Below are positions 36,830 through 48,283 of a DNA stretch of 64,000 nucleotides, piece by piece (the stretch's first letter is position 1; each line of letters starts with the position of its first letter). The stretch comes from Rhodospirillaceae bacterium. GTDB taxonomy: Bacteria; Pseudomonadota; Alphaproteobacteria; Thalassobaculales; Thalassobaculaceae. The position numbers and the translations under genes were made by a program. Location of the stretch: positions 248,001 to 312,000 of the forward strand of contig JAGYJX010000015.1 of assembly GCA_018401495.1 (NCBI GenBank), in the 5' to 3' direction. The notes under the pieces were generated by a model. It had not been told where the DNA came from and did not search any database. It saw only the letters and a list, made by a program, of their open reading frames with translations.

Positions 36830-38059
36830 CTACCGCGCCCGCGCGACAATTTCGATCCACTTCCGGTCGAAGTCGCGGCGATCCACCACCTCGTAGTCCG
36901 CCATGAAGCTGTACCGCTCGGCGGTCACGATCATGGTGTCGGTCGCCGGGTCGTTGATGTGCTCGTTGCGGTTGACGTGAAAAAGCCACTTGGTTCCCAG
37001 CGCCTTCATTGCGTCGCCGTAGAAGGCGTGGTTGCGCTCGTCCATGTGCTGGAAGCTCATGGTGTTGACCGCCAGATCGGCGCGCAGAGGTAGCCCGGGG
37101 AGACGCCACGGCGGAACCACCAGGGCGCGATGGCCGGCGCCCGGCAGGTCGCCGTCCTCCCACAGCCCGGTGACGGCGTCGCCGTAGAGCGAGGTAAGGT
37201 AGGTGTGGGTCAGCACCATGTTGACCGGCAGGTCGGTGAGCACGCAGGTGACGTCCGGGCGGAGCGCCAGCAGCCGGGCGGCCAGCGCCCCGAAGCCTCC
37301 GCCGATCTCGAGCATCACACCACCGCGCGGCAGCATCGGGGCAATCCGGCAGGCGTAGTACGCCGACTGCAGGCTCTTGGCCGTCACCGGCCCGAGCCCG
37401 GGGAGGTCGACGGTGCGCCCCCCGAAGCGATCGTCGTCGACCACCAGCGCGTCGTAGAAATCGATCGCCGGGGTCGCTGTCCGATACAGGCGGGCGAGCA
37501 GTCCCAGGTACTGCTGCTGGAGCAGGTCCGCCGCCTGCAGCCGCTCAGATGCCGTGTAGTCCGGGTAGAGCCGCTCGAAGTCGAGTGCCGGGAACCCGGG
37601 CGGCCGATCCGGGATGGTCTGGGTCCCGCTCGACACTTCCGAGCGCCGGAACAGGCTAAGGCGCGACTGGTCAAGGGGGAAGCGGTGCTTGCTGTCCTCG
37701 ACGCGGGATGGGGTCCATCCTTCCGTCGTTCGACTGGTCATTGCGTCGAGCAGCCGGCCGTAACGCGCCACTCCGGCGTCGAGGTCGACGGGATGGCTGC
37801 GGCGGGGCGGCAGCCGGCGTGATTGCCGCGGAATGGCCGCCCGCAGTTCGTCCCAGCGTCCCGCGTCGCGCAGGAGGATCATCAGGTTTTGTCGGGCCCG
37901 TCGACTGGCGGGGTCGATGACGCAGGCGCAACGGGCGGCGCGGATCGCCTGGACCGGGTCGTCGCCGGCCAGGGCGATCATCAAGCGATCGTAGCCGAAT
38001 ATCGAACCGGGGGCGTCGACCGCCGTCCGGCGATGACTGTTGGAGGTGGAGTCGGGCAC
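36830..38059 (-). CDS. Putative sugar O-methyltransferase, with N-terminal TPR-like part
   Basis: The 409-residue protein has an N-terminal helical part (AIRAARCACVIDPASRRARQ, resembling a TPR-like repeat) and a C-terminal SAM-dependent domain with MLEIGGGFGALAARLLALRP at about 254. AVNTMSFQHMDERNHAFYGD and WLFHVNRNEH recall the putative sugar O-methyltransferase family of bacterial surface-glycan clusters. The GTG at 38059 has GAGG 7 nt upstream; the ATG at about residue 27 is an alternative. It is downstream of the DMT permease on the same strand. The substrate is unknown. Confidence 0.65.
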   Translation of the reverse strand: MPDSTSNSHRRTAVDAPGSIFGYDRLMIALAGDDPVQAIRAARCACVIDPASRRARQNLMILLRDAGRWDELRAAIPRQSRRLPPRRSHPVDLDAGVARYGRLLDAMTSRTTEGWTPSRVEDSKHRFPLDQSRLSLFRRSEVSSGTQTIPDRPPGFPALDFERLYPDYTASERLQAADLLQQQYLGLLARLYRTATPAIDFYDALVVDDDRFGGRTVDLPGLGPVTAKSLQSAYYACRIAPMLPRGGVMLEIGGGFGALAARLLALRPDVTCVLTDLPVNMVLTHTYLTSLYGDAVTGLWEDGDLPGAGHRALVVPPWRLPGLPLRADLAVNTMSFQHMDERNHAFYGDAMKALGTKWLFHVNRNEHINDPATDTMIVTAERYSFMADYEVVDRRDFDRKWIEIVARAR

Positions 38060-38124
38060 GGGTGCCTCACGCCGTTGGTGCGCTTTCGTGCCCGGTTCCG
38101 GTCGCGATTGCAACGGAATGCCGC

Positions 38125-39036
38125 TCAGGCCGTCCGGCGTGACCGCGCCGCGATCGCTTCGCGTCGCCAGATGTAGAGCCCGCTGGCGGTGACGATCGCC
38201 GATCCGATCCAGATCGACGGACCCGGGACATCGCCCCAGACGGCCGCTCCCAGCAGGACCGCCCAGACCAGGCTGGTGTACTTGAACGGCCCGACCAGCC
38301 CGACCTCGCCGAACCGCAGCGCCTCGATCATCAGCGCCTGGGCGACGCCGACCAGCGCCGCCGTCACCACGAACAGGCCGATCTCCGTCCAACTGGGTGC
38401 CAGCCACCCGAAGGGAAGCGTGCAGAAGCCGGCGACGGCGACCATGGCGGTCGACACCACCAGGATGGCGAGGGTTGACTCCCCGTCGGTCCCGAGCCGG
38501 CGGGTGGCGACGTCGCGCAGCGCCCCGAACAGGGCTGCGGCGAGCGGGATCAGTGCCACCAGGCGGATCATCTCCGGGGTCGGCTGCACCATCACCAGGA
38601 CGCCGGCGAACCCGACCGCGACCGCGGTCCAGCGTCGCCAGCCGACCCGCTCGCCGAGCATCAGCGCGCCGAGCGCGGTGCCGAAGATCGGCCCGGCGAA
38701 CGACAGCGCGATCGCGTCGGCGATCGGCATCAGCGCCAGCGACGTCACGAACAGGAACGTCGACGCCGCCATCAGCCCGCCCCGCACCAAGTTTGGGGAC
38801 CAGCGTCGTACCCGAAGGTCGGACAGACGGCCCCTGGCCGCCGCCCAGGCGATGGCCAGCGCAACCATGATCGCGGCACGCACGCCGATTACCTGGCCTA
38901 CCGGCAGGCGCTCGGTCAGCCATTTGGCGATGGCGTCGTTCACGGTCAGCACCGCCATGGCCGCGATCATGAGCAGGATCGCCCGGGCGGGCGTGCCGGC
39001 CGGCGCCGGGACAGGTGGCGTGTCGAGGGAAGGCAT
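38125..39036 (-). CDS. DMT superfamily (EamA) permease
   Basis: The 303-residue protein has ten predicted helices in two EamA repeats (about 20-140 and 165-290). VNDAIAKWLTERLP, IADAIALSFAGPIFGTALGA and FKYTSLVWAVLLG are characteristic of RhaT/EamA exporters. Such proteins export metabolites or amino acids. It is divergent from the ABC-F gene (89 bp) and 65 bp upstream of the methyltransferase gene. Confidence 0.85.
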   Translation of the reverse strand: MPSLDTPPVPAPAGTPARAILLMIAAMAVLTVNDAIAKWLTERLPVGQVIGVRAAIMVALAIAWAAARGRLSDLRVRRWSPNLVRGGLMAASTFLFVTSLALMPIADAIALSFAGPIFGTALGALMLGERVGWRRWTAVAVGFAGVLVMVQPTPEMIRLVALIPLAAALFGALRDVATRRLGTDGESTLAILVVSTAMVAVAGFCTLPFGWLAPSWTEIGLFVVTAALVGVAQALMIEALRFGEVGLVGPFKYTSLVWAVLLGAAVWGDVPGPSIWIGSAIVTASGLYIWRREAIAARSRRTA

Positions 39037-39125
39037 CCCGTCGTCATACGCTTGGACGCGCTCGCGGGGAAGCCACGCGGGGAACCGCTTGGACGGCTCG
39101 CGGTCGTGATGCTATCACCGCGGCC

Positions 39126-41014
<1,889 letters not shown>

Positions 41015-41037
41015 ACCGTTCGAACGGAGGAAGATCG

Positions 41038-42635
41038 ATGGCCAAGCGGATCGATGCGCGCGCCCTGCAGGGATTGCTGGAGGGGCCGGAGGAGATCGCC
41101 CTGATCGACGTTCGCGAGCAGGCGCCCTACGCCGCTTCGCACCCGATCCTCGCCGCCAGCATGCCGCTCGCCCGGCTCGAGTTGCTGGCCGGGGAGAGGA
41201 TCCCGCGGCGATCGACCGCGATCGTCGTCGAAGACGCCGGCGAGGGGCTCGCCGAAATCGCGGCGGCCAAGCTCGAAGGCTTCGGCTACACCGATGTCGC
41301 GATACTCGACGGCGGCACGCCGGCCTGGGCCGCAGCCGGGCTGGAACTGTTCAGCGGCATGCACGTGCCGTCCAAGGCGTTCGGGGAATTCGTCGAGCAC
41401 GCCTACCACACGCCGTCGGTGTCGGCCGAGGAACTCAAGGGGATCATGGATTCCGGCCGCAAGCTGGTGGTCCTCGACTCGCGCCCGATCGACGAGTTCC
41501 GGGTGATGAACATCCCGACCGGCGTCGACGTGCCCGGTGCCGAACTGGTGTTGCGGGTGGGGCAGGTGGCGCCCGATCCGGATACGCTGGTGGTGGTCAA
41601 TTGCGCCGGCCGCACGCGCTCGATCATCGGCGCGCAATCGCTGATCAACGCCGGTATCCCGAACCAGGTGGTGGCGCTGCGCAACGGCACCATGGGCTGG
41701 CACCTTGCGGGTACGCGCTCGAGCACGGCCAGGCGCGAACCGCCCCGGAACCCGAGGGCGAGGCGCTTGCTGCCGCACGGGCGCGCTCGGCGGCGGCCGC
41801 CACCCGGTTCGGCGTGCGCACCGTAGACGCGGCGACGCTCGATGCCTGGCGCGGCGAGCGCGACCGCCGCACCCTGGCGATCCTGGACGTGCGCACCGCC
41901 GAGGAGTTCGAAGCCGGGCGGGTGGCCGACTCGCGTCATGCGCCGGGCGGCCAGTTGATCCAAGGCACAGATCTGTACCTGCCGGTGCGCAACGCCAGGG
42001 TGGTTCTGGTCGACGACAAGCGGGTGCGCGCCGACATGACGGCGAGCTGGCTGGTGCAATTGGGCTGGACCGAGGTGTTCGTGCTGGAGAGCGGTCTGGA
42101 GGGTCAGCCGATGGCGTCCGGGACATACGCCGCCCCGGTGCTCGGCGCCGAGGGCGTGGGTGTGCCGGCGACCGTCGCCGCGGTCGAGGCGAAGCGGCGG
42201 ATCGACGCCGGCTCGGCCGTGCTTCTCGACCTGGCCCGCAGCCTGGACTATCGCGATTCGCACCCGGAAGGCGCCTGGTGGGCCTGCCGGACCGCGATCG
42301 CCGAGAACCTGTTCAAGGTCCCGGCGCAGGCGGCGCTGATCCTGACCGCGCCGGAGGCGATGCTGGCCAGGCTGACGGCGGCCGATCTCGCCGCCACTGG
42401 TCGCGAGGTCCTGCTGCTCGACGGCGGGCGGGCCGGCTGGAGCGCCGCCGGGCTGGCGATGCAGAGCGGCATGACGGCGGTCCTGTCGGAGCCGCAGGAC
42501 ACCTATCTGCGACCCTACGACCGCACCAACCGGGCGGAGATCGAGAAGGCCATGAACGACTACCTGGACTGGGAAGTCGCGCTGGTCGAGCAGATCAAGA
42601 AGGCCGGAGGGCTCTCGTTCCGGCAGTTCGCTTGA
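41038..42635 (+). CDS. Four-domain rhodanese protein, frameshifted near 41713
   Basis: About 532 residues contain four rhodanese folds (roughly 1-110, 125-235, 265-375, 385-500). Only the second carries an active Cys (VVVNCAGRTRS, Cys189); the equivalent loops of the first, third and fourth (VVEDAGEG, VLVDDKRVRA and LILTAPEAM) lack it. Members move sulfane sulfur, often with cysteine or thiosulfate. A missing C between GCGGG and TACGCG shifts the frame at about 41713. GGAGG lies 6 nt before the ATG. It follows the ABC-F gene by 23 bp and may be cotranscribed. Confidence 0.85.
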
Positions 42636-42642
42636 TATTAAT

Positions 42643-42999
42643 TTACTCAATGGGTTGCGCCGGCACCTTAAGAAGAAACGTGAACTCTTCCAGCGCGTCC
42701 GCGACGGCGGCGTCGGCCTGGGCTTCCATCGCCCTGTAGCGCTCGAGGGCCTCCCGGCCGAGCGCTGTCAGGGCCGCCCCGCCGCCGCCGCGCCCGCCGG
42801 CGACCCGCTCGACCAGCGGCGACCGGAAGTCACCGTTCATGGTCTGCACGAGTTGCCAGGCCCGTCCGTAGGACATCCCCATCGTGCGCGCCGCCGCGGC
42901 GATCGAACCGGTGTCCCCGATCGCCTCGAGCAGCCTCGACTTGCCGGGGCCGAGCGCGATGGAATCGCCGATCAGCAGCCGGATCCGAGGTCGCGCCAT
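42643..42999 (-). CDS. ModE-like winged helix-turn-helix regulator
   Basis: The 118-residue protein consists only of the N-terminal ModE-type winged helix. IGDTGSIAAAARTMGMSYGR at residues 27-46 is the LysR/ModE helix-turn-helix, GRGGGGAALTALGREALERY the wing and linker. No molybdate-binding MOP domain is present, so it belongs to the short stand-alone group whose ligand is unknown. It ends 7 bp after the convergent rhodanese gene. Confidence 0.82.
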   Translation of the reverse strand: MARPRIRLLIGDSIALGPGKSRLLEAIGDTGSIAAAARTMGMSYGRAWQLVQTMNGDFRSPLVERVAGGRGGGGAALTALGREALERYRAMEAQADAAVADALEEFTFLLKVPAQPIE

Positions 43000-43018
43000 C
43001 GCCGCTGCGCCGGGTCCG

Positions 43019-44215
43019 TCAGGCCGCCGCGCGGGCGGCGGCGTTCAGGCGCTCGAATCCGGAGTCGAGGTCGGCAATCAGGTCGGCGATCTCCTCCAGC
43101 CCCGCGTGGATCCGCAGCAATTGTCCCGGCTCGTCCCAAGAGGTGGCGGTCCGCAACGCCTTCGGATCGCCGGGAAGGATCAGGCTCTCGAAGCCGCCCC
43201 AGCTGGCGCCCATGCCGTACAGCGTCAGGCCGTCGAGGAACGCCGCCAGCGCGGCGCGGGGCAAGGGCTTCAGGACGAAGGAGAACAGCCCGCAGGCGCC
43301 GGTGAAGTCGCGCTGCCAGAGCGCATGGTCGGGATGGCTGGGCAAGCCCGGGTGCAGGACCGTCGCGACTTCCGGGCGGCCTTCCAGCCAGCGCGCCAGC
43401 TCCAGCCCGTTCGCCTCGTTCTGCTTCAGGCGCACCGCCATGGTCCGCAGGCCGCGCTGGGCGAGGTAGAGGTCGTCGGGGCCCGAGCAGTTGCCGTGCA
43501 GGCCGACCATCGCGCGCACCGCCGGGGCGTGCTCGGCGGTGCTGGCGATGACGCCCATCATCACGTCGGAATGCCCGCAGATATACTTGGTGACCGCCTC
43601 GACCACGATGTCCACGCCCTTGGCGAAGGCGTCGAAGTGCAGCGCGGTGCCCCAGGTGTTGTCGGTCAGGACCACCGCGCCGTGGGCGTGCGCCACTTCG
43701 GCGATGGCCGGGATGTCCTGGATCTCGAACGTCAGCGATCCGGGCGCCTCCGTGTAGACGGCGCGTGTGTTGGATTTCATCAGCCCGGCGATCCCGGCAC
43801 CGATTCGAGGGTCGTAGTAAGTCGTCTCGACCCCGAAGCGCGCGAGCATCTGATCGCAGAACTTGCGGGTCGGGTAGTAGGCACTGTCAGTCACGAGGAC
43901 GTGATCGCCGGCCTTGAGGACCGCCATCAACGCGCAGGCGATCGACGCCATGCCGGACGACACGGCAACGGCGTCGGCAGCGCCGTACATCGCGGCGACA
44001 GCCTCTTCGAACGACCGGCTGGTCGGGGTGCCGGCCCGGCCGTAGCGATAGCCCTTGAAGTCCGCTTTGCGAGAGGATTCCCACACCGCCAGGGACGGCT
44101 GGAGGATCGTCGAGGCGTGATAGACGGGCGGATTGACGACACCGTGGTTGTCGTGGGGCCGCCGGCCGGCGTGCACCAAGCGGGTGCGGGTAGCCATTCC
44201 CTTTGGGTCGTCCAT
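43019..44215 (-). CDS. metC: Cystathionine beta-lyase
   Basis: The 398-residue PLP enzyme cleaves cystathionine to homocysteine in methionine synthesis. YRYGRAGTPTSRSFEEAVAA near residue 60, SSGMASIACAL, LTDNTWGTALHFDAF and EAVTKYICGHSDVMMG, with the PLP lysine in TKY, are in order. GSWGGFES-like MGASWGGFESL near the end is a cystathionine beta-lyase feature. GGGAGGAG lies 8 nt before the ATG at 44215; the longer frame upstream is unsupported. It is divergent from aapJ. Confidence 0.9.
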   Translation of the reverse strand: MDDPKGMATRTRLVHAGRRPHDNHGVVNPPVYHASTILQPSLAVWESSRKADFKGYRYGRAGTPTSRSFEEAVAAMYGAADAVAVSSGMASIACALMAVLKAGDHVLVTDSAYYPTRKFCDQMLARFGVETTYYDPRIGAGIAGLMKSNTRAVYTEAPGSLTFEIQDIPAIAEVAHAHGAVVLTDNTWGTALHFDAFAKGVDIVVEAVTKYICGHSDVMMGVIASTAEHAPAVRAMVGLHGNCSGPDDLYLAQRGLRTMAVRLKQNEANGLELARWLEGRPEVATVLHPGLPSHPDHALWQRDFTGACGLFSFVLKPLPRAALAAFLDGLTLYGMGASWGGFESLILPGDPKALRTATSWDEPGQLLRIHAGLEEIADLIADLDSGFERLNAAARAAA

Positions 44216-44542
44216 GTCCAATCGCTCCTCCCGAGCGCGGCGTCCAAACGGCGGCGCGGCGCGGGGTCCAGGGTACCGGCAAACCAAGGGAATGATCCAG
44301 CCGGACAGCCGCGAGACTTGCCATCTTGCGGCGGAGCATGGTCAGATGACGGCGTTTCGTGCGGTTGCCCGCTTTCGCGGCACTCCGCATCGCCCTGCAC
44401 GCACGTTGGGCAGGCGCGGACCCGGGGGAGGGGATGAAGGCGCGAAACGTGGACGATTGCGGTCTGGCAAGATCCTTGCGAGGAGTCGCCAAGGACCGCG
44501 ACGTCAGGTCTTCGTCATAAACGATAACTGGGTGGGTTTCAC
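44216..44542. other. Divergent regulatory region between metC and aapJ
   Basis: No gene is seen in this 327-bp stretch. It contains the sigma-54 type promoter of aapJQMP at 44465-44479. The GC-rich half near metC holds no recognisable promoter. No riboswitch is seen upstream of metC. Confidence 0.5.
44465..44479 (+). promoter_or_regulatory. Sigma-54 (RpoN) promoter of aapJQMP
   Basis: TGGCAAG-N4-TTGC fits the -24/-12 consensus TGGCACG-N4-TTGCW, with GG and GC exactly 10 bp apart. Transcription would begin about 12 nt downstream of the -12 GC, some 50 nt before the aapJ ATG. Nitrogen-dependent (NtrC) control of aap is known in rhizobia, which supports the reading. Confidence 0.7.
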
Positions 44543-45583
44543 ATGAAGAAGGTCAGCCTTTTCGGTCTGGGCGCGGGGCTTTTGGCCGCCCTGACGTTCA
44601 CTTCCGAGCCGGCGTTCGCTCAGCAGAGCACGCTGGACATCGTCAAGAGCCGGGGGCAGCTGCGTTGCCAGCTCGGCACGCCGGCGCCGGGCTGGTACGA
44701 GCTCTCGGACAGCGGCAAGTGGTCGGGCTTCGACGTCGAGAATTGCCGTGCCGTCGCGGCCGCGGTCTTCGGCGATCCCGACAAGATCGAGTACCAGTCG
44801 GTGACCTCGGCGGTGCGGTTCACCGCGATGGCGAACGGCGAGTCCGACATGCTGTCGCGGACCACGACCTGGACCCTGTTCCGTGACACCCAGCTCGGCC
44901 TGGATTTCACGACCGTGTCGTTCTACGACGGCCAGGGCTTCATGGTTAAGAAGGACATGGGCATCAAGAGCGCGTTGGAGCTCAAGGGTGCCACGGTCTG
45001 CGTGCTGACCGGCACGACGACCGAGCTGAACCTTACCGACTACAGCCGCACGAACGATCTGGGCATGAACGCGGTTGTGTTCGAAGACAGCAACGTCCGT
45101 GACAACACGTTCTTCACGAACGGCTGCGACGCCATCACGAACGACAAGTCGAGCCTGGCCTCGACCCGCGCCAAGGCGCCGGACACCTCGATCTTCACGA
45201 TCCTTCCGGAGACCATCTCGAAGGAGCCGCTGGGCCCGGTCGTCCGTCAGAACGACTCCCAGTGGAAGGACATCGTCCTGTGGTCGGTGTTCGCGATGGT
45301 TCAGGCTGAGGAATTCGGCATCACGTCGGCGAACATTGATAAGGTCATTGCCGAGACCACCAATCCGGAGATCAAGCGGATGATGGGTGTCGAGGGCGAC
45401 CTGAGCAAGGGCCTCGGCCTGGACCCGAAGTGGGCCTACAACATCATCAAGACGGTGGGCAACTACGGCGAGAACTACGAGGAGTTCATGGGCGAGAAGA
45501 CCGTCATGAACATCCCGCGCGCCGGCTCGCCGAACGCGCTCTGGACCAATGGCGGCATGATGTACTCGCCGCCGTTCCGGTGA
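44543..45583 (+). CDS. aapJ: General L-amino acid ABC transporter substrate-binding protein AapJ
   Basis: The 346-residue periplasmic protein has a signal peptide (FGLGAGLLAALTFTSEPAFA). The mature part starts QQSTLDIVKSRGQLRCQLG and has GWYELSDSGKWSGFDVENCR, typical of AapJ. TTWTLFRDTQLGLDF and FYDGQGFMV follow. It binds many L-amino acids for AapQMP. ATG at 44543. A terminator-like hairpin follows at once, so it is probably made in excess of the permeases. Confidence 0.95.
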   Translation: MKKVSLFGLGAGLLAALTFTSEPAFAQQSTLDIVKSRGQLRCQLGTPAPGWYELSDSGKWSGFDVENCRAVAAAVFGDPDKIEYQSVTSAVRFTAMANGESDMLSRTTTWTLFRDTQLGLDFTTVSFYDGQGFMVKKDMGIKSALELKGATVCVLTGTTTELNLTDYSRTNDLGMNAVVFEDSNVRDNTFFTNGCDAITNDKSSLASTRAKAPDTSIFTILPETISKEPLGPVVRQNDSQWKDIVLWSVFAMVQAEEFGITSANIDKVIAETTNPEIKRMMGVEGDLSKGLGLDPKWAYNIIKTVGNYGENYEEFMGEKTVMNIPRAGSPNALWTNGGMMYSPPFR

Positions 45584-45600
45584 TCGTATAGATTTCGGGT

Positions 45601-45628
45601 GCGCCCGGCCGAGCAATCGGCCGGGCGC
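45601..45628 (+). terminator. Hairpin between aapJ and aapQ
   Basis: GCGCCCGGCCGA and TCGGCCGGGCGC form a 12-bp stem closed by a GCAA tetraloop, 17 bp after the aapJ stop. A weak T-rich stretch follows (TCGATTTCG). It should partly terminate transcription or protect aapJ mRNA. Confidence 0.7.
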
Positions 45629-45684
45629 CTCGATTTCGACGACCACCTTTTGGTTTGTCCGTTTTGTAGACGGAGGGTCCAGGT

Positions 45685-46884
45685 ATGGCCGTTCTCGAAA
45701 AGGGATCGCCGCGCCGAGAATCCCGCTCGTTTGGCGAGTGGGTGAACGATGAGCGGGTTCGCTCCGTATTTTATCAGATCCTGGTGGCCGTCGCGGTCAT
45801 CTTCGTTGCCCACTACCTGTTCACCAACACCACCGAGAATCTCAAGGCCCGCGGCATGTCCAGCGGGTTCGACTTCCTGGGTTCGACCGCCGGCTTCTCG
45901 ATTGCCTGGACGGTGCTGCCGTACAACCCAGACGATAATTACTTCCACGTGTATCTGGTCGGCATCGTCAACACCCTCACGGTGTCGCTGGTAGCGATCG
46001 TCTGCATGACGCTGCTCGGCTTCATCGTCGGCGTGATGCGGTTGTCAAAGAACTGGCTGATCGCGCAGATCGCCGCCTGGTACGTCGAAATCCTCCGAAA
46101 CACCCCGCTGCTGTTGCAGATCCTGTTCTGGTTCCTGGCCGTCTTCTCGCTGCTGCCGCGTCCACGGGACAGCATGAGCCTGATCGACCTGTTCTTCCTG
46201 AACAACCGGGGCTTCTACATGCCGGCGCCGGTTCCGGGCGACGGCTTCGATCTGACGATGATCGCGATCCTGGTGGCGATCGTGGCGACCTACGCGCTCG
46301 CGGTCTGGGCGCGCAAGCGGCATTTCGCCACCGGTCAGCGGTTCCCGGCCTTCTGGACCGGGCTCGGCATCCTGTTCGGCCTGCCGCTGCTGGTGTTCCT
46401 GGTGACCGGCGCGCCGCTGACCTTCGATTATCCGTCGCTGCAGGGCTTCAACTTCGTCGGCGGAGTGACGGTGCCGCCAGCGTTCTGCGCGCTGCTGCTG
46501 GCGCTGGTCATCTACCATTCCGCCTACCTTGCGGAATCGGTTCGCGCCGGGATCCTGTCGGTCAGCCACGGCCAGACCGAGGCGGCCTACTCGCTGGGGC
46601 TGCGGCCGGGCATGACGCTGCGGCTGGTGATCGTGCCTCAGGCGATGCGCGCGGTCGTTCCGCCGATGATCAGCAACTGGATGAACGTCGTTAAGAACTC
46701 CTCGCTGGCGATCGCCATCGGCTATCCCGACCTGGTGGCGGTGTTCATGCAGACCTCGCTGAACCAGTCCGGCCACGCGATCGAGATCGTCGCCATGGTC
46801 ATGCTGTTCTACATGTCCGTGAGCCTGAGCATCTCGTTGGCGCTGAACTACTACAACAAGCTCGTTCAGCTGAAGGAGAGATGA
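45685..46884 (+). CDS. aapQ: General L-amino acid ABC transporter permease AapQ
   Basis: The 399-residue membrane protein has about eight helices. GFDFLGSTAGFSIAWTVLPY lies near residue 60 and WYVEILRNTPLLLQILFWFL holds the HisM-like start. The EAA-type loop GILSVSHGQTEAAYSLGLRPG with AVVPPMISNWMNVVKNSSLA ends the transporter domain. It pairs with AapM and the ATPase AapP. It starts 102 bp after aapJ. Confidence 0.93.
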   Translation: MAVLEKGSPRRESRSFGEWVNDERVRSVFYQILVAVAVIFVAHYLFTNTTENLKARGMSSGFDFLGSTAGFSIAWTVLPYNPDDNYFHVYLVGIVNTLTVSLVAIVCMTLLGFIVGVMRLSKNWLIAQIAAWYVEILRNTPLLLQILFWFLAVFSLLPRPRDSMSLIDLFFLNNRGFYMPAPVPGDGFDLTMIAILVAIVATYALAVWARKRHFATGQRFPAFWTGLGILFGLPLLVFLVTGAPLTFDYPSLQGFNFVGGVTVPPAFCALLLALVIYHSAYLAESVRAGILSVSHGQTEAAYSLGLRPGMTLRLVIVPQAMRAVVPPMISNWMNVVKNSSLAIAIGYPDLVAVFMQTSLNQSGHAIEIVAMVMLFYMSVSLSISLALNYYNKLVQLKER

Positions 46885-46887
46885 GAC

Positions 46888-48237
46888 ATGGCTGAACTGA
46901 TGCACGATGACGCCGTCTTCCGGCCGAAGCCGAGCCTGCCGCCGCCGCCCAACACGGTCGGCGTGGTGGGATGGCTGCGCAAGAACCTGTTCGGCGGCCC
47001 CTTCGACACCCTGATGACGGTGGTCGGCGCGACCCTGATCGTCTATTTCGGACACAAGCTTTTCATGTACGGCGTGGTCAACGCCGTCTGGGAGGCCGAG
47101 AGCTACCGGGAATGCCTCGACATTACCGGCGGCGACGGTGCGTGCTGGGCCGGCGTCGACCGCTGGATGAGCAACTACATCTACGGTCGCTATTCGGTCG
47201 ACGAGCGGTGGAGGGTGAACCTCGGGTTCATCGTGCTGGCCGTCTGGCTGGCGCCGTTCTGGTTTCCGAGGGTCACGCAGAAGATCCTGGTCGGGGTCTC
47301 AGCGGTGCTGACGTTTCCGTTCCTGGCCGCCAACCTGTTCCTTGGCGGGGATCCGGGGCTGTTCCTGGAGGTCATGACGGCGATCGCGCTGACGTGCTTC
47401 GCGGCCGTCTGGCTCAACGTGGCGGCCTGCTACGCCGGCTACAAGTCGGTGGGCGTGGTTATCGTCCGGGTGTCGGGCTTCGCCGACAAGGACGACAGGA
47501 TGCACAAATGGGTGCTGCTCGGGGCGTTCGGGGTCGGCTTCGTGCTGGCGTTTCTCTACCAGTCCACCTGGGATCTGGCGGAGGTGCCGACGGTCAACTG
47601 GGGCGGTCTGTTCCTGACCCTGGTGATTTCGGGCATCGGCATCTCGTCGGCGTTGCCGGCGGGGGTGATCCTGGCGCTCGGGCGACGCTCGAAGATGCCG
47701 GTGATCCAGGTGTTCTGCACGGCGTTCATCGAGTTGTTCCGCTCGGTGCCGCTGATCACCATCCTGTTCATGGCGGTGACGATGATGCCGCTGTTCCTGC
47801 CGGTGTCCATCAACCCGGACAAGCTCGTCCTGGTGATCATTGCGGTGTGCATCTTCGCGGCAGCCTACATGGCGGAGATTGTGCGCGGCGGCCTGCAGGC
47901 CATCAACAAGGGCCAGTACGAGGCGGCCCAGGCCATGGGGCTGAACTACTGGAAGATGATGACCCTGATCATCATGCCGCAGGCATTGAAGCTGATGATT
48001 CCGAATATCGTCGGCAATTTCATGGGCTTGTTGAAAGACACCACCCTGGTGTCGATCATCGGCCTCTACGATATCCTGCTGATGACCAAGGCCTCGGGTC
48101 AGGATCCCAAATGGCTGGGCATGCATACCGAGCCGATGCTCTTCGCCGCGGCGGTCTTCTTCGTCATGTGCTTCTGCATGTCGAAGTACAGCCAGCACCT
48201 TGAGAAGACGATCGGCGGCGGATACGGCCGGCGTTGA
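46888..48237 (+). CDS. aapM: General L-amino acid ABC transporter permease AapM
   Basis: The 449-residue membrane protein contains FTLVISGIGISSALPAG-like LTLVISGIGISSALPAGVIL, VFCTAFIELFRSVPLITILF and an EAA loop reading GLQAINKGQYEAAQAMGL. Length and helices match AapM. It starts 3 nt after the aapQ stop, so the genes are coupled. Confidence 0.93.
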   Translation: MAELMHDDAVFRPKPSLPPPPNTVGVVGWLRKNLFGGPFDTLMTVVGATLIVYFGHKLFMYGVVNAVWEAESYRECLDITGGDGACWAGVDRWMSNYIYGRYSVDERWRVNLGFIVLAVWLAPFWFPRVTQKILVGVSAVLTFPFLAANLFLGGDPGLFLEVMTAIALTCFAAVWLNVAACYAGYKSVGVVIVRVSGFADKDDRMHKWVLLGAFGVGFVLAFLYQSTWDLAEVPTVNWGGLFLTLVISGIGISSALPAGVILALGRRSKMPVIQVFCTAFIELFRSVPLITILFMAVTMMPLFLPVSINPDKLVLVIIAVCIFAAAYMAEIVRGGLQAINKGQYEAAQAMGLNYWKMMTLIIMPQALKLMIPNIVGNFMGLLKDTTLVSIIGLYDILLMTKASGQDPKWLGMHTEPMLFAAAVFFVMCFCMSKYSQHLEKTIGGGYGRR

Positions 48238-48283
48238 CGGCGCCGCCGTCGATCATCAATCGATACATGGAGACCGTCCGACG

